Shown here: positions 50,839-62,640 of the stretch, piece after piece
How positions within the stretch are numbered: the first letter of the stretch is position 1
Layout of the letters: each line of letters opens with the position of its first letter
NCBI GenBank assembly: GCA_025331445.1
Contig: JAIWNE010000029.1
Location: forward strand, 186,001-250,000
Direction of reading: 5' to 3'
Origin: Blakeslea trispora
Lineage: Eukaryota > Mucoromycota > Mucoromycetes > Mucorales > Choanephoraceae
Length of the DNA stretch: 64,000 nt
The notes under the pieces: model-generated
What the model was told of the DNA's origin: nothing
The model's database searches: none
The model's input: only the letters and a program-made list of their open reading frames with translations
Made by a program: the position numbers and the translations under genes

Positions 50839-53007
50839 GCTTGTCTATGTCAGAAAAAAATGAAAGGAACAAAGTCAAACCTAAAAAATAAGAACTCTGT
50901 GAAGAGGAGATTGAATTTTCAAAAAAAAAAGTCTGATCTATGCTCTCATCTATCCTAAAAAGCATAGTTTTTCTCTGCAATCAACTTTCGCACAACGCAT
51001 CAAACATTTCAAGATCTTCTCAAGACACATAATCATATTATATCGCCAATTAAGTTATGAAATGAGAAGGATAGATAAGAAAAATTCAATGGCCTCATCA
51101 TAGTATTGAAGTCTAGACGCAGAAAGGGGAAGGTGACATGGCTAAAATGCTTTTCCCAGGGAGGAAAAGAATCAGAGCCTAAGAGGTCACACAAGTACCT
51201 TTTTACTAAATAATAATAAAAAAGAAAGAAAGAGAAACAACACCTTTTGTGTGTTTGCCTCACTGGAAGATGGGTTCATACTCTGTTAGGAGCAGAAACA
51301 AAGAAAGGTGAAAGGCGGCGGTTTCAGTAGTCAGCGGGAGCCATTTTAAACCCACTAATCGTTTTACTTATTGGAACAATATTTGCTTGCCATTCATGCG
51401 TATACGAGTATACTCTTCAAGTACACAATCCTGCTGTTAACAACTAAAATGCGAATGATTGTAAACGTATGCAAAGCACTATTACGCTTTATTCGGAAAG
51501 CATTCAAATATGAATGCCCAAATTGTCTGTTGTTGTATTTGTGTAGTTTTGTTTCTATTATTTTTTATTTGTTGTGCATGCTTAAACAATATGACTCCTG
51601 AAAGATATGCTCAGCAATTAAAGGAGCGAGGAAGAATAGGATGGAATTTGGTATGCTTTTATTGAACAAAAAGAGAAGCAGACAAGGCACTAAGAAAGTT
51701 GCTTTTATAGGGTGGTGTCTTTGGCAAAATGATATTATGTTAAGCTAGCAAGTTTCTTTAAGGTTAGAAAAGAAAGTAAAGAAAAAGCAATAATTTTGTT
51801 TTGGCAGCATTGTTCTTCTTTTTCTGGCAACAAAAATTGCCATGATTTGTTTGTTTCTCACCACTTTTATATTATAATACATCGAAAGTCGTTTTGAAAC
51901 AATCATAAAGTATTTTCATAGGTGAACTAAAGCATACTATACATTGTCTCATCAACTTAGCCTGTAAGAGAGATATCTTGATTTTGTAACTTATCTGACT
52001 GTCTTGAAGGTAGCTCTAGAATTGATCATGAATTTGTATGACACCACGAAAGATAATACACTTATTGTTTACTTGTATTGTACTGATATTCTTACACAAT
52101 CTTGTTACTTTACTTATCAAAGCGTTCTCTGTTATTTAATCGTGAGTTAGAAAAAAAGACATCTTTTTGTCTGCAGTCTGTCACTGTTCTGACTTGTAAC
52201 CAATCTACCCATCTATTGATTTGTATATGAAGAATACAAAGCTTAATTGACTTTAAGATAACTTAGTCTATTTCAAAAGCAATCATTAGCTTCATAAGTT
52301 TATGACTTCTGCTGGAATAAAAGAGAAGTTTTATAAATAAACTGAAAGTATATGTGATTATACTTTTTGTTAAGCTAATAGATCAACAAACTAAAGAGAC
52401 CACTCAATTCTGTAGGTTTAAATGTAAAGATGCTGTCTTGACCACACCAATGCGAGTTGGCTTATAATCATGTCAATGATGTCGTAGCTGGCAATGACTG
52501 TATTACATAGTGATTAGGCTGTGTTATGGTCTAGAAAAGCAGGTGGATAATTGATATATATATAAATAGATTTGGCTCCATGCAGCAACAACAGATATGC
52601 CAATATGGCAACAAGAAAGCTTGAATTCAGGGTCCAATCATTGGCTTTTTTCTCATATCATGGTTGCTTCTGCTTTACTAATGGTTTTTTTTTATCATAA
52701 CCAAATTTACTAGTACTGTTCGTCTGAAAAACGTATCAATTCGTCTCAATTCCAAGTCAATAAAACTTAAATACAATTAATTAATTTTCCGCCATATCGT
52801 TCTCGAAAGTCCCGCAACCTGAGGCTTTTTTAATCGACACAGTGTTTCAAAGAAACGATTGGTTGGATTTTTCAAGGGGACAGCTAACTGCGGAGAACTG
52901 ATTAGTTCTATAAAAAAAAAAGACGTTCGGCAATAAAAAAAAAAAAAGATATAAAAAGGGCTTGTTGAGTCAAGCTGGAATTCACAAAGAACAATTGATT
53001 AATTAGT
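50839..53007. other. 2.2-kb gene-free interval
   Basis: AT-rich, with short open frames only. Holds the NUC1 promoter at its left end and the small-protein promoter at its right end. No RNA gene or repeat recognised. Confidence 0.5.
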
Positions 53008-53560
53008 ATGGCGCATCAAATCGGCAATTGTGAGTGGTACACATCCCTCCTTATTTCAGGGCTCAGAACTAACCTGATGATTTACTAGTAACTACATCGC
53101 TCTCCTCGTCTTATTATCAACAACCGTTCAATTCAATGCCTCGTACCTCTAGTAAGCGTAGAATGGATGAAGACGATAATGATACTGGATATCAGCAGGT
53201 AATAACAGTAACCAAGTCAAAATCAATTAGAGATTGTTACTTATCATTGCTTCTTAGTCGTTGACATCAACCTCCACTACTAAGCGTCATTTTGACTTGA
53301 ACACACAGTTCTCACCTGAAGAGCCTAAGCAAGAACCATTACCTGCTATCACTTATGCCTCTCCTGACTACAGACCTCCTCCACCCACGGAGACTCCCCT
53401 TTGGCTTCAACCAATGCCTAGCAATGCCAATTCGCCTATGACAGAAGATGGTTACTCTGAGGATGACAATGCGTTATTGACACCTTCCTTGCAAAAACTT
53501 CAGCAGCAACAAGACGACAAGCCTTATTGGGGAGACATGATGGTCGATCAATGGCAATAA
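53008..53560 (+). CDS. small hypothetical protein, disordered
   Basis: Three exons (53008-53029, 53089-53198 and 53258-53560) give 144 residues. The first coding exon is only 22 nt. The sequence is Ser/Pro/Gln-rich and acidic, with KRRMDEDDNDTG, RPPPPTETPLWLQP and the C-terminal KPYWGDMMVDQWQ. No domain, signal peptide or membrane segment was recognised. Splice sites are canonical and the exon sum is whole codons, so I consider it a real gene, but its function is unknown. The Trp-rich acidic C terminus could be a short binding motif (inference). Confidence 0.7.
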
Positions 53561-55859
53561 TGATCTCTTTATGTCGCGCGTCTTGTTTTTTCTCATCTGT
53601 ATATAGCAATCACAATATTTATTTTATCTATGCATTTATTGTATTTCCACCAAATTTAAGAAAGTTTTTTTAGTGGGTTGAGACCTCTAAAAGACTTTTC
53701 TCAATCTTTTTTTTAAAAAAGTGACAGCGTTTGCGGTCTTCAATAAACATTTTTTCTCCATATCCAACTCAGTTTTACTTACCAGTTTTTTTCTTTAACT
53801 AAAGCCAGAAAGCAAACTTTACATCAGCTTTTGTCTATCAAATGCTCTTTTATTCAACTGTATCTAATACAAGTTCCCCTCTTTATGATTGAATTTCGTT
53901 TTTAGTTGGTGTACATACTGACGAGCAGGTCCTATAAACAAAAATATTTCGCATCTAACCAAAGCTGATTTTTTCTACAATCAATATTACTTCCTGAGTA
54001 TATGGCGCGTGTGCTTATTTCAGCAGATGGTTTCGTGTAAAAACTAGTAAATGATTGCAATCCATTTGATGGAAAAAAGAAACCAAAGGAATTTCAAGTT
54101 TTGAAATGATTCTCTGAAAGAAATACTTCAAGTATTTGCAGCATTAGCCATTGACATCAAGAAAAAAACAATACTTGATCACTGCTACTTGGACAATCAA
54201 GAAAACAAAGGCTACTTTAGCTTAAATATAGTATTTTAGCAAGGCGTCTTTAACCAAGTAGTTTTAGAAGTCGTAGTGCTGTCAAATCCGTCTAATTGAG
54301 TAGAAAGAGACTAAAAGAACAAATAGTCATGAACGCCAACCGTCTGATTTTGTCTGCAATCCACCTCTTTCTCAAAAAATTCCACGACTCAAAGGGCTTG
54401 TGTAATTCTTTATCCACTTGAGACAAATTTTCTTGGCTTCTCTACTAAAATTCTGCGCGACACATTTTCGTGACACTGTGACTATTCCGATTATACCTTT
54501 CTTAATTCCTGTGATTTCGGACGAATACTTTTTGTATTTAGCTCTTTTATTTAATCTCGATAATATCCGTCTTAATCAGTTATTACTACATTTAAGGTTA
54601 TGTGTACACTATCCTTTTATATTTCTAGGGTAGCAATGCTCTTTATTGGTCTCCATAGACAGTGTACATTTGTTTTTTGTGAAATGTATTTTGAGCTTCA
54701 AAGAAAGTTCCCAGGCTTTTCACGTTTTAAACTCACCTAAAGTTGTTTCATATTACTCTTGTTATAGCAAAGCAGTATGAAGGGCTTTCAACATCATTGG
54801 AGCTGCCAATGTTGGTTTTTTGAGAATAGCACAGACCGGCTGGCATATAAACTATAACTAGCCAATTGAGAGGTTCACTAAGGTTCAAGAGAGTTTACTA
54901 GTAGTCTTTTGTTTTCTTCGCTAGATAAACAACTATGCTAACTTTTGTCGGATGTATTAGGGGCTTTTGCTGATTTGGGAAAGCTCAAAGGATACAATAC
55001 CAACGAGCATTCATCCGTCCATATAGCCAATAAAAAAGGTAAATACGAGGAGGATCTTTTGAGGACATAAAAAAAACAAGGCAGTTTGAAACAAGCAGGC
55101 CGAAGCTTTTTGATGTTGTGTACAATTGAACGGAATATGTTCATCAATCTCTTTACTAGACACGCACTCATTGAACTTGAAGAAACTGTTATTTAGTAGG
55201 CCATACATTCATCAAAAAGCTTATTTGTTTTGACCGGCTTTATTGATGAATGTTCGAAGCTGTATTATTAGTGCACCCTGGTATGTCTATAAGCAGACAA
55301 TTAGTTGAACATGTGACAAACTCTGATTATTGTCAGACAGCTTCTTGTGTAAAAGAAAACATAGTTTTCCAAGCCTTTGTTGCTATTGAGTGTTCAAGCT
55401 TTTATCTAAGAAGCCTTCTCAAACTATGAATTACGCTAGCTTCTCCTTTTCTTTATGCGCTACGAAATCAAATGCGTTTACTTGTTGAATTTTTTTAGAC
55501 TACAAAGAAATACACAAACAAACTTGTTGGTGTTATCAATTTCTCTTCCTCAGGATAAATAGTCAAAGCTAAATCATACGTTTTATTTCACCAGAGGATG
55601 CGATTGTATGATTTACCGTAAACAAGACTGTATTTATATCCAAGAGTTGCCAATATACATTTTTATCCCTCAACATGGTTTGCATGTATGCAGTTACTAA
55701 GTGCTTATCACATTGCCCAAGAAACAAATAAACAGTCTGAAAATACAATTAATTCATGCTTGATACAGTTCGGCTAATTGCTTAGATTCATGATCAAGCG
55801 CTTTTTAAATGATGCATTTATCCGCTATGCTTTGAAAATATTATTAATTTATTATGTCA
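53561..55859. other. 2.3-kb gene-free interval
   Basis: AT-rich, with short open frames of no recognisable family. Contains the 3' ends of the two neighbouring genes. Confidence 0.5.
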
Positions 55860-56988
55860 TTAGTGAGAATCGTTGGTAGAGAGGATGGATGTAAGTGGGA
55901 TGTGTGTGTAATGCTCAAAACCGTGTGCCCAACGGATTTGCTTTAATATATCTGATATCGAAAGATCATGGCTCAGAAAATGCAAGAACTCATGCTCCAT
56001 TCGAAGTATCTGATTATGACGTTCGTTTTTATTTACAATTGGCGAGCTGTGGGCATTGGTTGTTTTGTCTGGCAATAAAGGTGATGTTGGTAATGAAGAT
56101 GAAGATGTTGCCGCAGCTTGATGTGTCATGGCTTGGTAATTAAAAGCAGTAATAGTGTTGCTAATATTATTGGTGTTATTGTCTGTTGGTTTGTTGGGTG
56201 ATCGGAAATAATGGTATCTTAGTGGGTCTGAGTTCAAATGATGGGTTTTAGGTGAAGTGGGTGGTGAGGGTAATAAGGTGGCCGGCTCATGGTATGATGG
56301 CATGATGGGCGGCAGTTTTACGGATGCTGACGGGGTATCTTTGTTGTCGCTTGTGGTTGAGGGCGAGAGCTGAATGATGGAGCGAAGGTTGACATGCATG
56401 TATTTTGCAGCCATCATGTATGCAACCATAATCAAGCGATGCCCACAACCAGAAGTGCCTTTGATGTTATGATACTTTTTCTTCAATCGCTCAATGTATC
56501 CTAATGCAATAAGCAAAGTAACGGAAGGTGATACAGACTGTGTTGGAACATTGTTACGGCAAAATTGTTGCAGCGCCTCATCAAGTGGTCTTTCGGGACA
56601 CAACAATGTCGAATCAAGAAGGTTTGTCATAAGTTTAACGAGAGCTTCAATTTGTTCTTGATTAGGATTAGACTCCCAGGATCTAGCTACAGAGTTTGCA
56701 AGATGATCTAACTTGACAAGTAAGCACAATAGTCTCCTTCTTCAACTGCGTATGCTATACATTACAAACACAATCCATAGTCAATCTACGTCTTCCATTC
56801 AGTTGCACAGCCTTCAGCAACAAACATGCTTGTGCATAGTTAAAGCTGTATGCTGAATCAGTCTTATTGCTTTTGTCGTTGTCACTGGCTTGCTTTCCGT
56901 AGATGTTGTGTTTTGCTGAGTATTCGCCTGCTGTTTTACGAGTTTCGTAGAGGTTGACTTTCATACAAATAGAATAATATGAGAACAA
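55860..56988 (-). CDS. Pho80/Pcl-like cyclin
   Basis: Two minus-strand exons (56988-56761 and 56711-55860) give 359 residues; ATG 56964 is an alternative start. The cyclin fold is recognisable from FCRNNVPTQSVSPSVTLLIA, LGYIERLKKKY, GCGHRLIMVAYMMAAKYMH and, after an insertion of about 130 Ser/Thr/Pro/Asn-rich residues, HNQILRMEHEFLHFLSHDLS. Fungal Pho80/Pcl cyclins pair with the Pho85/CDK5-type kinase and act in phosphate, glycogen and polarity control. The long disordered insertion inside the cyclin box, carrying several SP/TP sites, is unusual. The intron (56712-56760) was placed to join CVCN with LDHLANSVARSW. Which Pho85 process it serves cannot be told from sequence. Confidence 0.78.
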
Positions 56989-59194
56989 AGAAAGAGAAAA
57001 ATTGAGTTGGTAACTGATTTAAGTATTAATCAGCATAAATAAACATCCGCTTTTGCAGAAATAAATTGTATGCGGCAAAGAGGATTAACCGAAAAAAATT
57101 CCACACATTCCATTTAAGGAGTCGGGCCGATAACTCACGCCATAAATGCTAGTGGTACACTATTTCCGGAAATAGATTACACTGAGAGAAACAGACTTTA
57201 CAAGGAAAATATTTGCACTGATGAAGAACAAAGATTGGATACTACCACAAAATCAACTATATAACTACGCAATCTTATAACCTGGCTCTTTGTTCGGCCA
57301 TCCCTGGAGCTCTGAGACAAAGTCTACAAAGATCTCTCAAATAGATGCTGTACTAGCAAAGTCGTATTTGAATTTGATATCAGCTTTTGGCTTTTTTTTT
57401 TTTGCTATGATCTATCACAATCCATCTTTCTGTCGTTTTGTCCTTTATCTTTACAGATCAGATCATGTAGTAAGTTATTGCTTATTTAAGTAATGACCTT
57501 TTGGTCGATATATATATGAGTAAGAGAGCTATATGGAACTGTTATAGTCTGTCAGCTTTGTCTTTTTCAAATTGTTTTGAACACTTTCTGTATTGCAAGT
57601 AACAAAGAACAAAGGAGGAGAGAGTAATACATTTTCTGTAGTACCGATACAAAGGTTCTTGTAGTCGTATAGGAATTCAAAAAACTCAAAAGCATATATG
57701 CGACTTGAAAATTGTTGTCACTTGAGAGACAGAGCAACTGTAAGAGCAAATTACCAGCTAACAACAGTCATCTCTGGAATCAAAGCTTCACATATAGTCT
57801 GTTTGGGATGGATATTGTTATACCTTACGGGAGCGTCTTTTGCGTGTTTAGCCGCACAGAAACCTAATTCACTTTGATAAATAAAGTTCAAAAGACCTTG
57901 CTCTTGGTATTCAAAGGTTTGAGCTTATTCTAGAGTAAGTCTTTGTCTGTCAGAACACAATGTTCAGATTGTATCATGGTGATGGCTATAACATGGCCAT
58001 TCTTGTAGGCAGGCATGTGAGATTATTAAATATCAGTTCCATTGATCCTACACTTTGCAATCGCTGCTGGTATATCTATCGCAATCAAATATTTAATGAA
58101 CAGTTCTTGAAGACTTGCTATCATATAAACACCTCTTTAGACACTAAATGAGATAAGCCTGCAAGAGCAGACGATGATTGTTTCAAATTCCTTATCGAAA
58201 CTCACTGGATAACGATATTCTTATTGCTATGAATGTCTTTCTCCAAGGTTTTAGCATGGCCGACATATCATCAAATCCCACTCCTCGGCTTTGAGTCTTG
58301 ATTAAGGGAGTATGGTGATTTTATGTGACTATTCTACATTTTCTTTTGATCGTATAAAGTTCTAGCATAAAATTGAATTACCATGTCCAAACTAGTTTGC
58401 TTATGTTTTCTATATTATGTGAACTCTGTCAATTATTATTTTTGAGCTTGTTCCTTATATCAAACAGGCGTTTTTATGCAGCCCTAATCTTGTGATCCAA
58501 CAGCTCTCATGTAATTTGATATGCAGTTTGTCTTTGAACTGTTTTCATCTTTATTAAACATGAAGTTTAGCTATCGCTTCTTAACATCTAGCAGTGTATC
58601 ATTTGTTTCAACTTCACTAATTTTAAAGCTGTAGACAGAACCACAGCTGTTCTGACTTTCAGAGCGGACATGACCTATTGATTATCATAAAAAATACAAT
58701 AGTTTCTCTCTATCAAAGAGTTCATTCAAATCATCTTTGTGTTTTATATTCAGTCGAACTTGTGATCAAAGCTGACACACCACTAGTTATTAGTACATTG
58801 GGTGGAAAAAGAATCATAGTATTTGCCCTCATTACAATAGTCTTTTTTTTTTTTGAAATTAAACCGTCTGCAATCCAGCTCAAAGATAGAGCACTATTAT
58901 TTGAGCAATATAAGTCTACCTGTATTACATGCCTTTGAAGACAGAGAGAAGTCAATCGCTTTTGAGCGACGGTTACTTTGCTTGTTATGTTCTGGATTTC
59001 TTGCTTAGAGTTTTTCTCCTTTGATTTAGCTCAACCAAAAAAAAAAAGGCCCTACACACATACATTGTTCTTCTCTTAGGTGATTCAGTTTGGCTTACAA
59101 GTTTTATTGAAATGATATATGACTAATAGATAATTCAAAATGTCTTGCAATTTCAAGAATCCATGCTAGATATGTTTTGTCTATTTCAATTGTT
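56989..59194. other. 2.2-kb gene-free interval
   Basis: AT-rich. Overlapping open frames on both strands at about 58678-58955 have no recognisable domain. The cyclin promoter is at the left end. Confidence 0.5.
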
Positions 59195-59694
59195 TTATGT
59201 ACATTTTCCTTTAATGCAGCTGTTCTTACAATCTCTTTCTGAAGAGCAGCAAGCATTTTTTGGACCATCTCCTTTCTTTTTCTCACTATAGCCACCAGTA
59301 CAACTAGAAGCAGCAATGGCCTTAGTGGTAGTGGTGGGCTTTTTTGTTGTTGTAGTAGTTTTTTTAGTGGTAGTAGTAGATTTCTTTGTTGTTGTTGTAG
59401 TTTTTTTAGTGGTGGTAGTAGATTTCTTTGTAGTGGCAGTGGTCTTTTTTGTAGTAGTAGTAGATTTCTTTGTAGTAGTAGTAGGTTTCTTTGTAGTGGT
59501 GGTAGATTTTTTAATGGTGGTTGTAGTGGTAGTGGGTTTTTTAGTTGTAGCTGTAGTTGTAAGCTTTTTAGTGGTTGTAGTTGTAGTCGTAGATTTTGTA
59601 GTGGTTGTAATGGGCTTTTTTGTAGTAATGGCAATGGTTGTAGTGGGCTCTTCTGTAGTTGTAGTAGTTGTAGTGGTGGTGGTAGTGGGCGCTT

Positions 59695-59725
<31 letters not shown>

Positions 59726-60451
59726 AGAAGTAGTGGTAGTAGTAGGCTCTTTTGTAGTGGTGGTAGTGGTAGTATTAGGCTCTTTTGTAGTGGTAGTATT
59801 AGGCTCTTTTGTGGTGGTGGTGGTAGAGGTAGCTGTAGTAGTAGCGGTAGTAGCGGTAGTGGTAGTAGTGGTAGTAGTAGCAGTAGTAGTAGTGGAGTCT
59901 TCTGTAGTAGTGGTAATAGTGGGCGCTGTTGTAGTAGTTGCAGTTGTAATAGTAGTAGGCATTTCTACTGTTGTATGATCTTGCATTGTTGTATCAGTAG
60001 ATATGGTGGACTCTCCTGTGGCTGTAGCTGTGGAGCTACTTGAAGTCGATGTTGTATAGATAGGTTGTGGTGGACAAAAGTAATGCTGGTGGCCATCCAC
60101 AGAATCTTTTCCGGCCAAACCACATGTTATGGGTCCGCCAGAGTCTTCTCCAAACAACACATATGGGATATCTGTTTTACTATTCTTTCGGAAAACAGCT
60201 GCCGGCTCATAGTCTTCTGGATTAAGACAATTGTCCACATCGATCCGGGCTATTGTATTCTCTTCACCATCAAAGAATTGATTACATAGGTACTGACAAC
60301 CGTTCACACTAAGGCAGAGACGAATTTGAGGATTTATGGCGTCCTTGGGGTAAACATCAATGCGAAATATACGCTTGCTATCTGCTTCTACGCAAGCAAA
60401 TAATGATACAGCAGTAATTGTGACAGCAGTAAATATATTCTTAAACTTCAT
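59195..60451 (-). CDS. secreted mucin-like protein A: six-Cys domain, Thr-rich linker, C-terminal CC module
   Basis: A single-exon gene of 418 residues. Signal peptide MKFKNIFTAVTITAVSLFAC, cut near EADS. The N-terminal domain (about 25-130) has six cysteines spaced C-x5-C-x3-C-x18-C-x34-C-x15-C. A Thr-rich linker of about 235 residues follows (TTTT runs broken by KKP/KKS/EEP), expected to be heavily O-mannosylated. The C-terminal module has the spacing C-x16-CC-x5-C-x3-C-x4-C and ends at KGKCT. The same two modules, in the same order and spacing, occur in the next minus-strand gene. A TATA box lies 61-68 nt upstream of the ATG. No family name is recognised; likely a cell-wall or secreted protein. 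Confidence 0.8.
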
Positions 60452-61758
60452 TTGAATGAGATGAGCTCAAGAAAAAAAAAAGAAAGAAGTAATTCTGTAG
60501 AAATCTAGAGCTTTATATACTGAGATAAATGACAGAAATTCTTAAAGATATCTTTCTTTAAACATATGGATGCATTGGTTTGTGTGGTACGATGACATTT
60601 TGGAGCGTTCTCCGGAAGAGCATTGTCGTGCACAACTGCTTTTTGAGGTTGTTTCCTTAGCTATGAAGCTCCGCCAAAAAATCTACAAAGAAAGTTTTTT
60701 TTCCTGAAGGAAGTCTTGATCAATCCTACAAACTAACTTCAAATTCACCATCGAAGTATCTTTCTTATTCTCACTTTTCTTGTCATGTTAAGCAATCATG
60801 GAATGATTAGGTGAATTCAGCTAGGGATGCCGCATTCTCATCAATACTACTACTACTACTGTCATGCATCTCTGTATCTTTGTGAATTTATATAGGGTAT
60901 TCTTGGTGTAATAGTGATCGACTCTTGTGTTACTTAACTTATAGTCTATTTTTAATTTGCAAATGGCTAGTTTGCTATTATATACATTAAGCCGGACACG
61001 GACTTTACGGGTTTTGTTTTAAGATTCTAAGATAAGGTGTTTCTTAATTCTGCATTGTAGTTTAGAATTAAAATAAAATTGTAAAGCTAGACAATAAAAG
61101 ATGTTTGCAAAGCGAAATTTTAACCTTGCTATTGTAGCTTCTTTTCGTGAAGTTTTGGTATAGAAAGAAAGGAAGAAAAATAATAAATTCTTATAGTCTA
61201 ATTATACAATCTCATTTTGTCAAATTATGTATTGAGATAAAAGATTGAAAGAGAAGTTCGATCTATTCTGGCTTTTAAAAGTGTATAAATATTAGCAGAT
61301 GTTATACTAGTTTTATTTTTGAGCTTGACAATCACAATTACCATATGTGGTTGTTTCTAATTGTAATAATTAGAAGAGGCTTATTTTGACTGATTATTCT
61401 GTTTTCTACTATAGTCGAGTTTCGATTGTAATTGTGGTCGTACTTTGTCATGTACTTATAGATGCATTGTTTTGAATGAAATACTTTGTTGTGTCATTAC
61501 TTGATATTGAACATATCATGGTTAAACTCTTTGTATTAGCACAATTGATGATCATATCAAACAAGAGTGCTTTATAATGAAGGGTAAAGACAAGAACCTT
61601 GTCTGGGTCAGAGCATCATGTTTTTTTTATTAGGTGTTTATTGAAGTAGATTGTTTGTTCAAATGTTTATCTAATTTTTTAATATCCTGATTAATCAACA
61701 TCACAAATCTTATGTATTAGACAGCATCCGAGTTGAAGTGTATTTCTGGATTTGAGAT
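60452..61758. other. 1.3-kb interval between the two secreted-protein genes
   Basis: Very AT-rich. The left end holds the promoter of protein A; the right end is the 3' flank of protein B. No gene seen. Confidence 0.5.
60512..60519 (-). promoter_or_regulatory. TATA box of secreted protein A gene
   Basis: The minus strand reads TATATAAAG, with its first base 68 nt upstream of the ATG at 60451, a usual fungal TATA distance for a highly expressed gene. Confidence 0.6.
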
Positions 61759-62640
61759 TTAGGTACATCTGTTTCTGACACAGCCTTGTTCACAATCCCG
61801 TTGTGATGTACAACAGGCACCAATAGGGCCATTTCCTTCACCAAGACCGCGGTAACCAGGGGTACACTCAGAGGTTTGTGTAGGTCTTGAAGAAGCGCTG
61901 GTCATAGTTGAGCTAGATCGCATAGTCGAGCTAGGTCTCATGGTGGAGCTAGGTCTCATGGTCGAACTGGATCTCATAGTCGAGCTAGATCTCATAGTAG
62001 AACTGGATTGCATAGTCGAACTAGATTTCATAGTAGAGCTTGTTGTAGTACGTCTTCTGGGACCATTACATTTACCTCCGATACATTGCTCGCGGCAGTC
62101 AGCTTCTGTCTTACAGCAATCTCCGTTGTAGCCACGACCATTTCTTTTACCAAAGATAGTGCTCTTGTTTGAACATGTGGGAGCAGGAGTAGTGCTTGCG
62201 GAAGTAGATGTAGTAGCAGTAGATCTAGTGGCCGTAGAAGTAGACTGAGATGAACGAGAAGTAGAAGAGGTAGCTACTCCACCTCTACAGATGTAATTTT
62301 GACCAGCTTCATAGGATTGACCAGGCTGGCATTGAGCAGTGACAGAACGATCTTCGCTGGTAACATAGTCAAGGACAGAAGAATTACCGGCTTTTGGGTA
62401 TAAAGCCATAGGTTGAAGACTTGCTCCGTTGACCTTTGGGCATGCATCATCAGGGTAGGAGAGGTAAGTTGTTTGTGGATTGCTGAATCTGACACATGAA
62501 AAGTTACATTCACCAACAGCTGGACAGCCTCGATAATATCTACTGGAAGAGTTAGGAGAAGTAACAAAGACTGACACTCTTTGAGCATTGATCATCTGAG
62601 AAGCAGCAACAATAAGCAGGGCAGAGACAGTAAGCTTCAT
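61759..62640 (-). CDS. secreted mucin-like protein B: six-Cys domain, Ser/Thr linkers, two CC modules
   Basis: A single-exon gene of 293 residues. Signal peptide MKLTVSALLIVAASQMINAQ. The N-terminal six-Cys domain is spaced C-x5-C-x3-C-x17-C-x36-C-x13-C, matching protein A. A first Ser/Thr linker follows, then a CC module (C-x18-CC-x5-C-x3-C-x4-C). A second linker is built of eight SSTM-plus-one-residue pentapeptides, then comes a second CC module (C-x16-CC-x5-C-x3-C-x4-C) ending RNRCT. The modules share KTEADC/SQRDC and C(I/V)xxxC patterns. Paralogous to the gene at 59195-60451, with one CC module more. TATA-like box 63-70 nt upstream. Function unknown; the linkers suggest a glycosylated wall or extracellular protein. 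Confidence 0.8.
   Translation of the reverse strand: MKLTVSALLIVAASQMINAQRVSVFVTSPNSSSRYYRGCPAVGECNFSCVRFSNPQTTYLSYPDDACPKVNGASLQPMALYPKAGNSSVLDYVTSEDRSVTAQCQPGQSYEAGQNYICRGGVATSSTSRSSQSTSTATRSTATTSTSASTTPAPTCSNKSTIFGKRNGRGYNGDCCKTEADCREQCIGGKCNGPRRRTTTSSTMKSSSTMQSSSTMRSSSTMRSSSTMRPSSTMRPSSTMRSSSTMTSASSRPTQTSECTPGYRGLGEGNGPIGACCTSQRDCEQGCVRNRCT

Noticed and set aside
59316..59978. 220-codon plus-strand frame, nearly all Val/Phe/Gly
   Set aside because: It is the antisense shadow of the Thr-rich linker of secreted protein A (ACN codons read as NGT).
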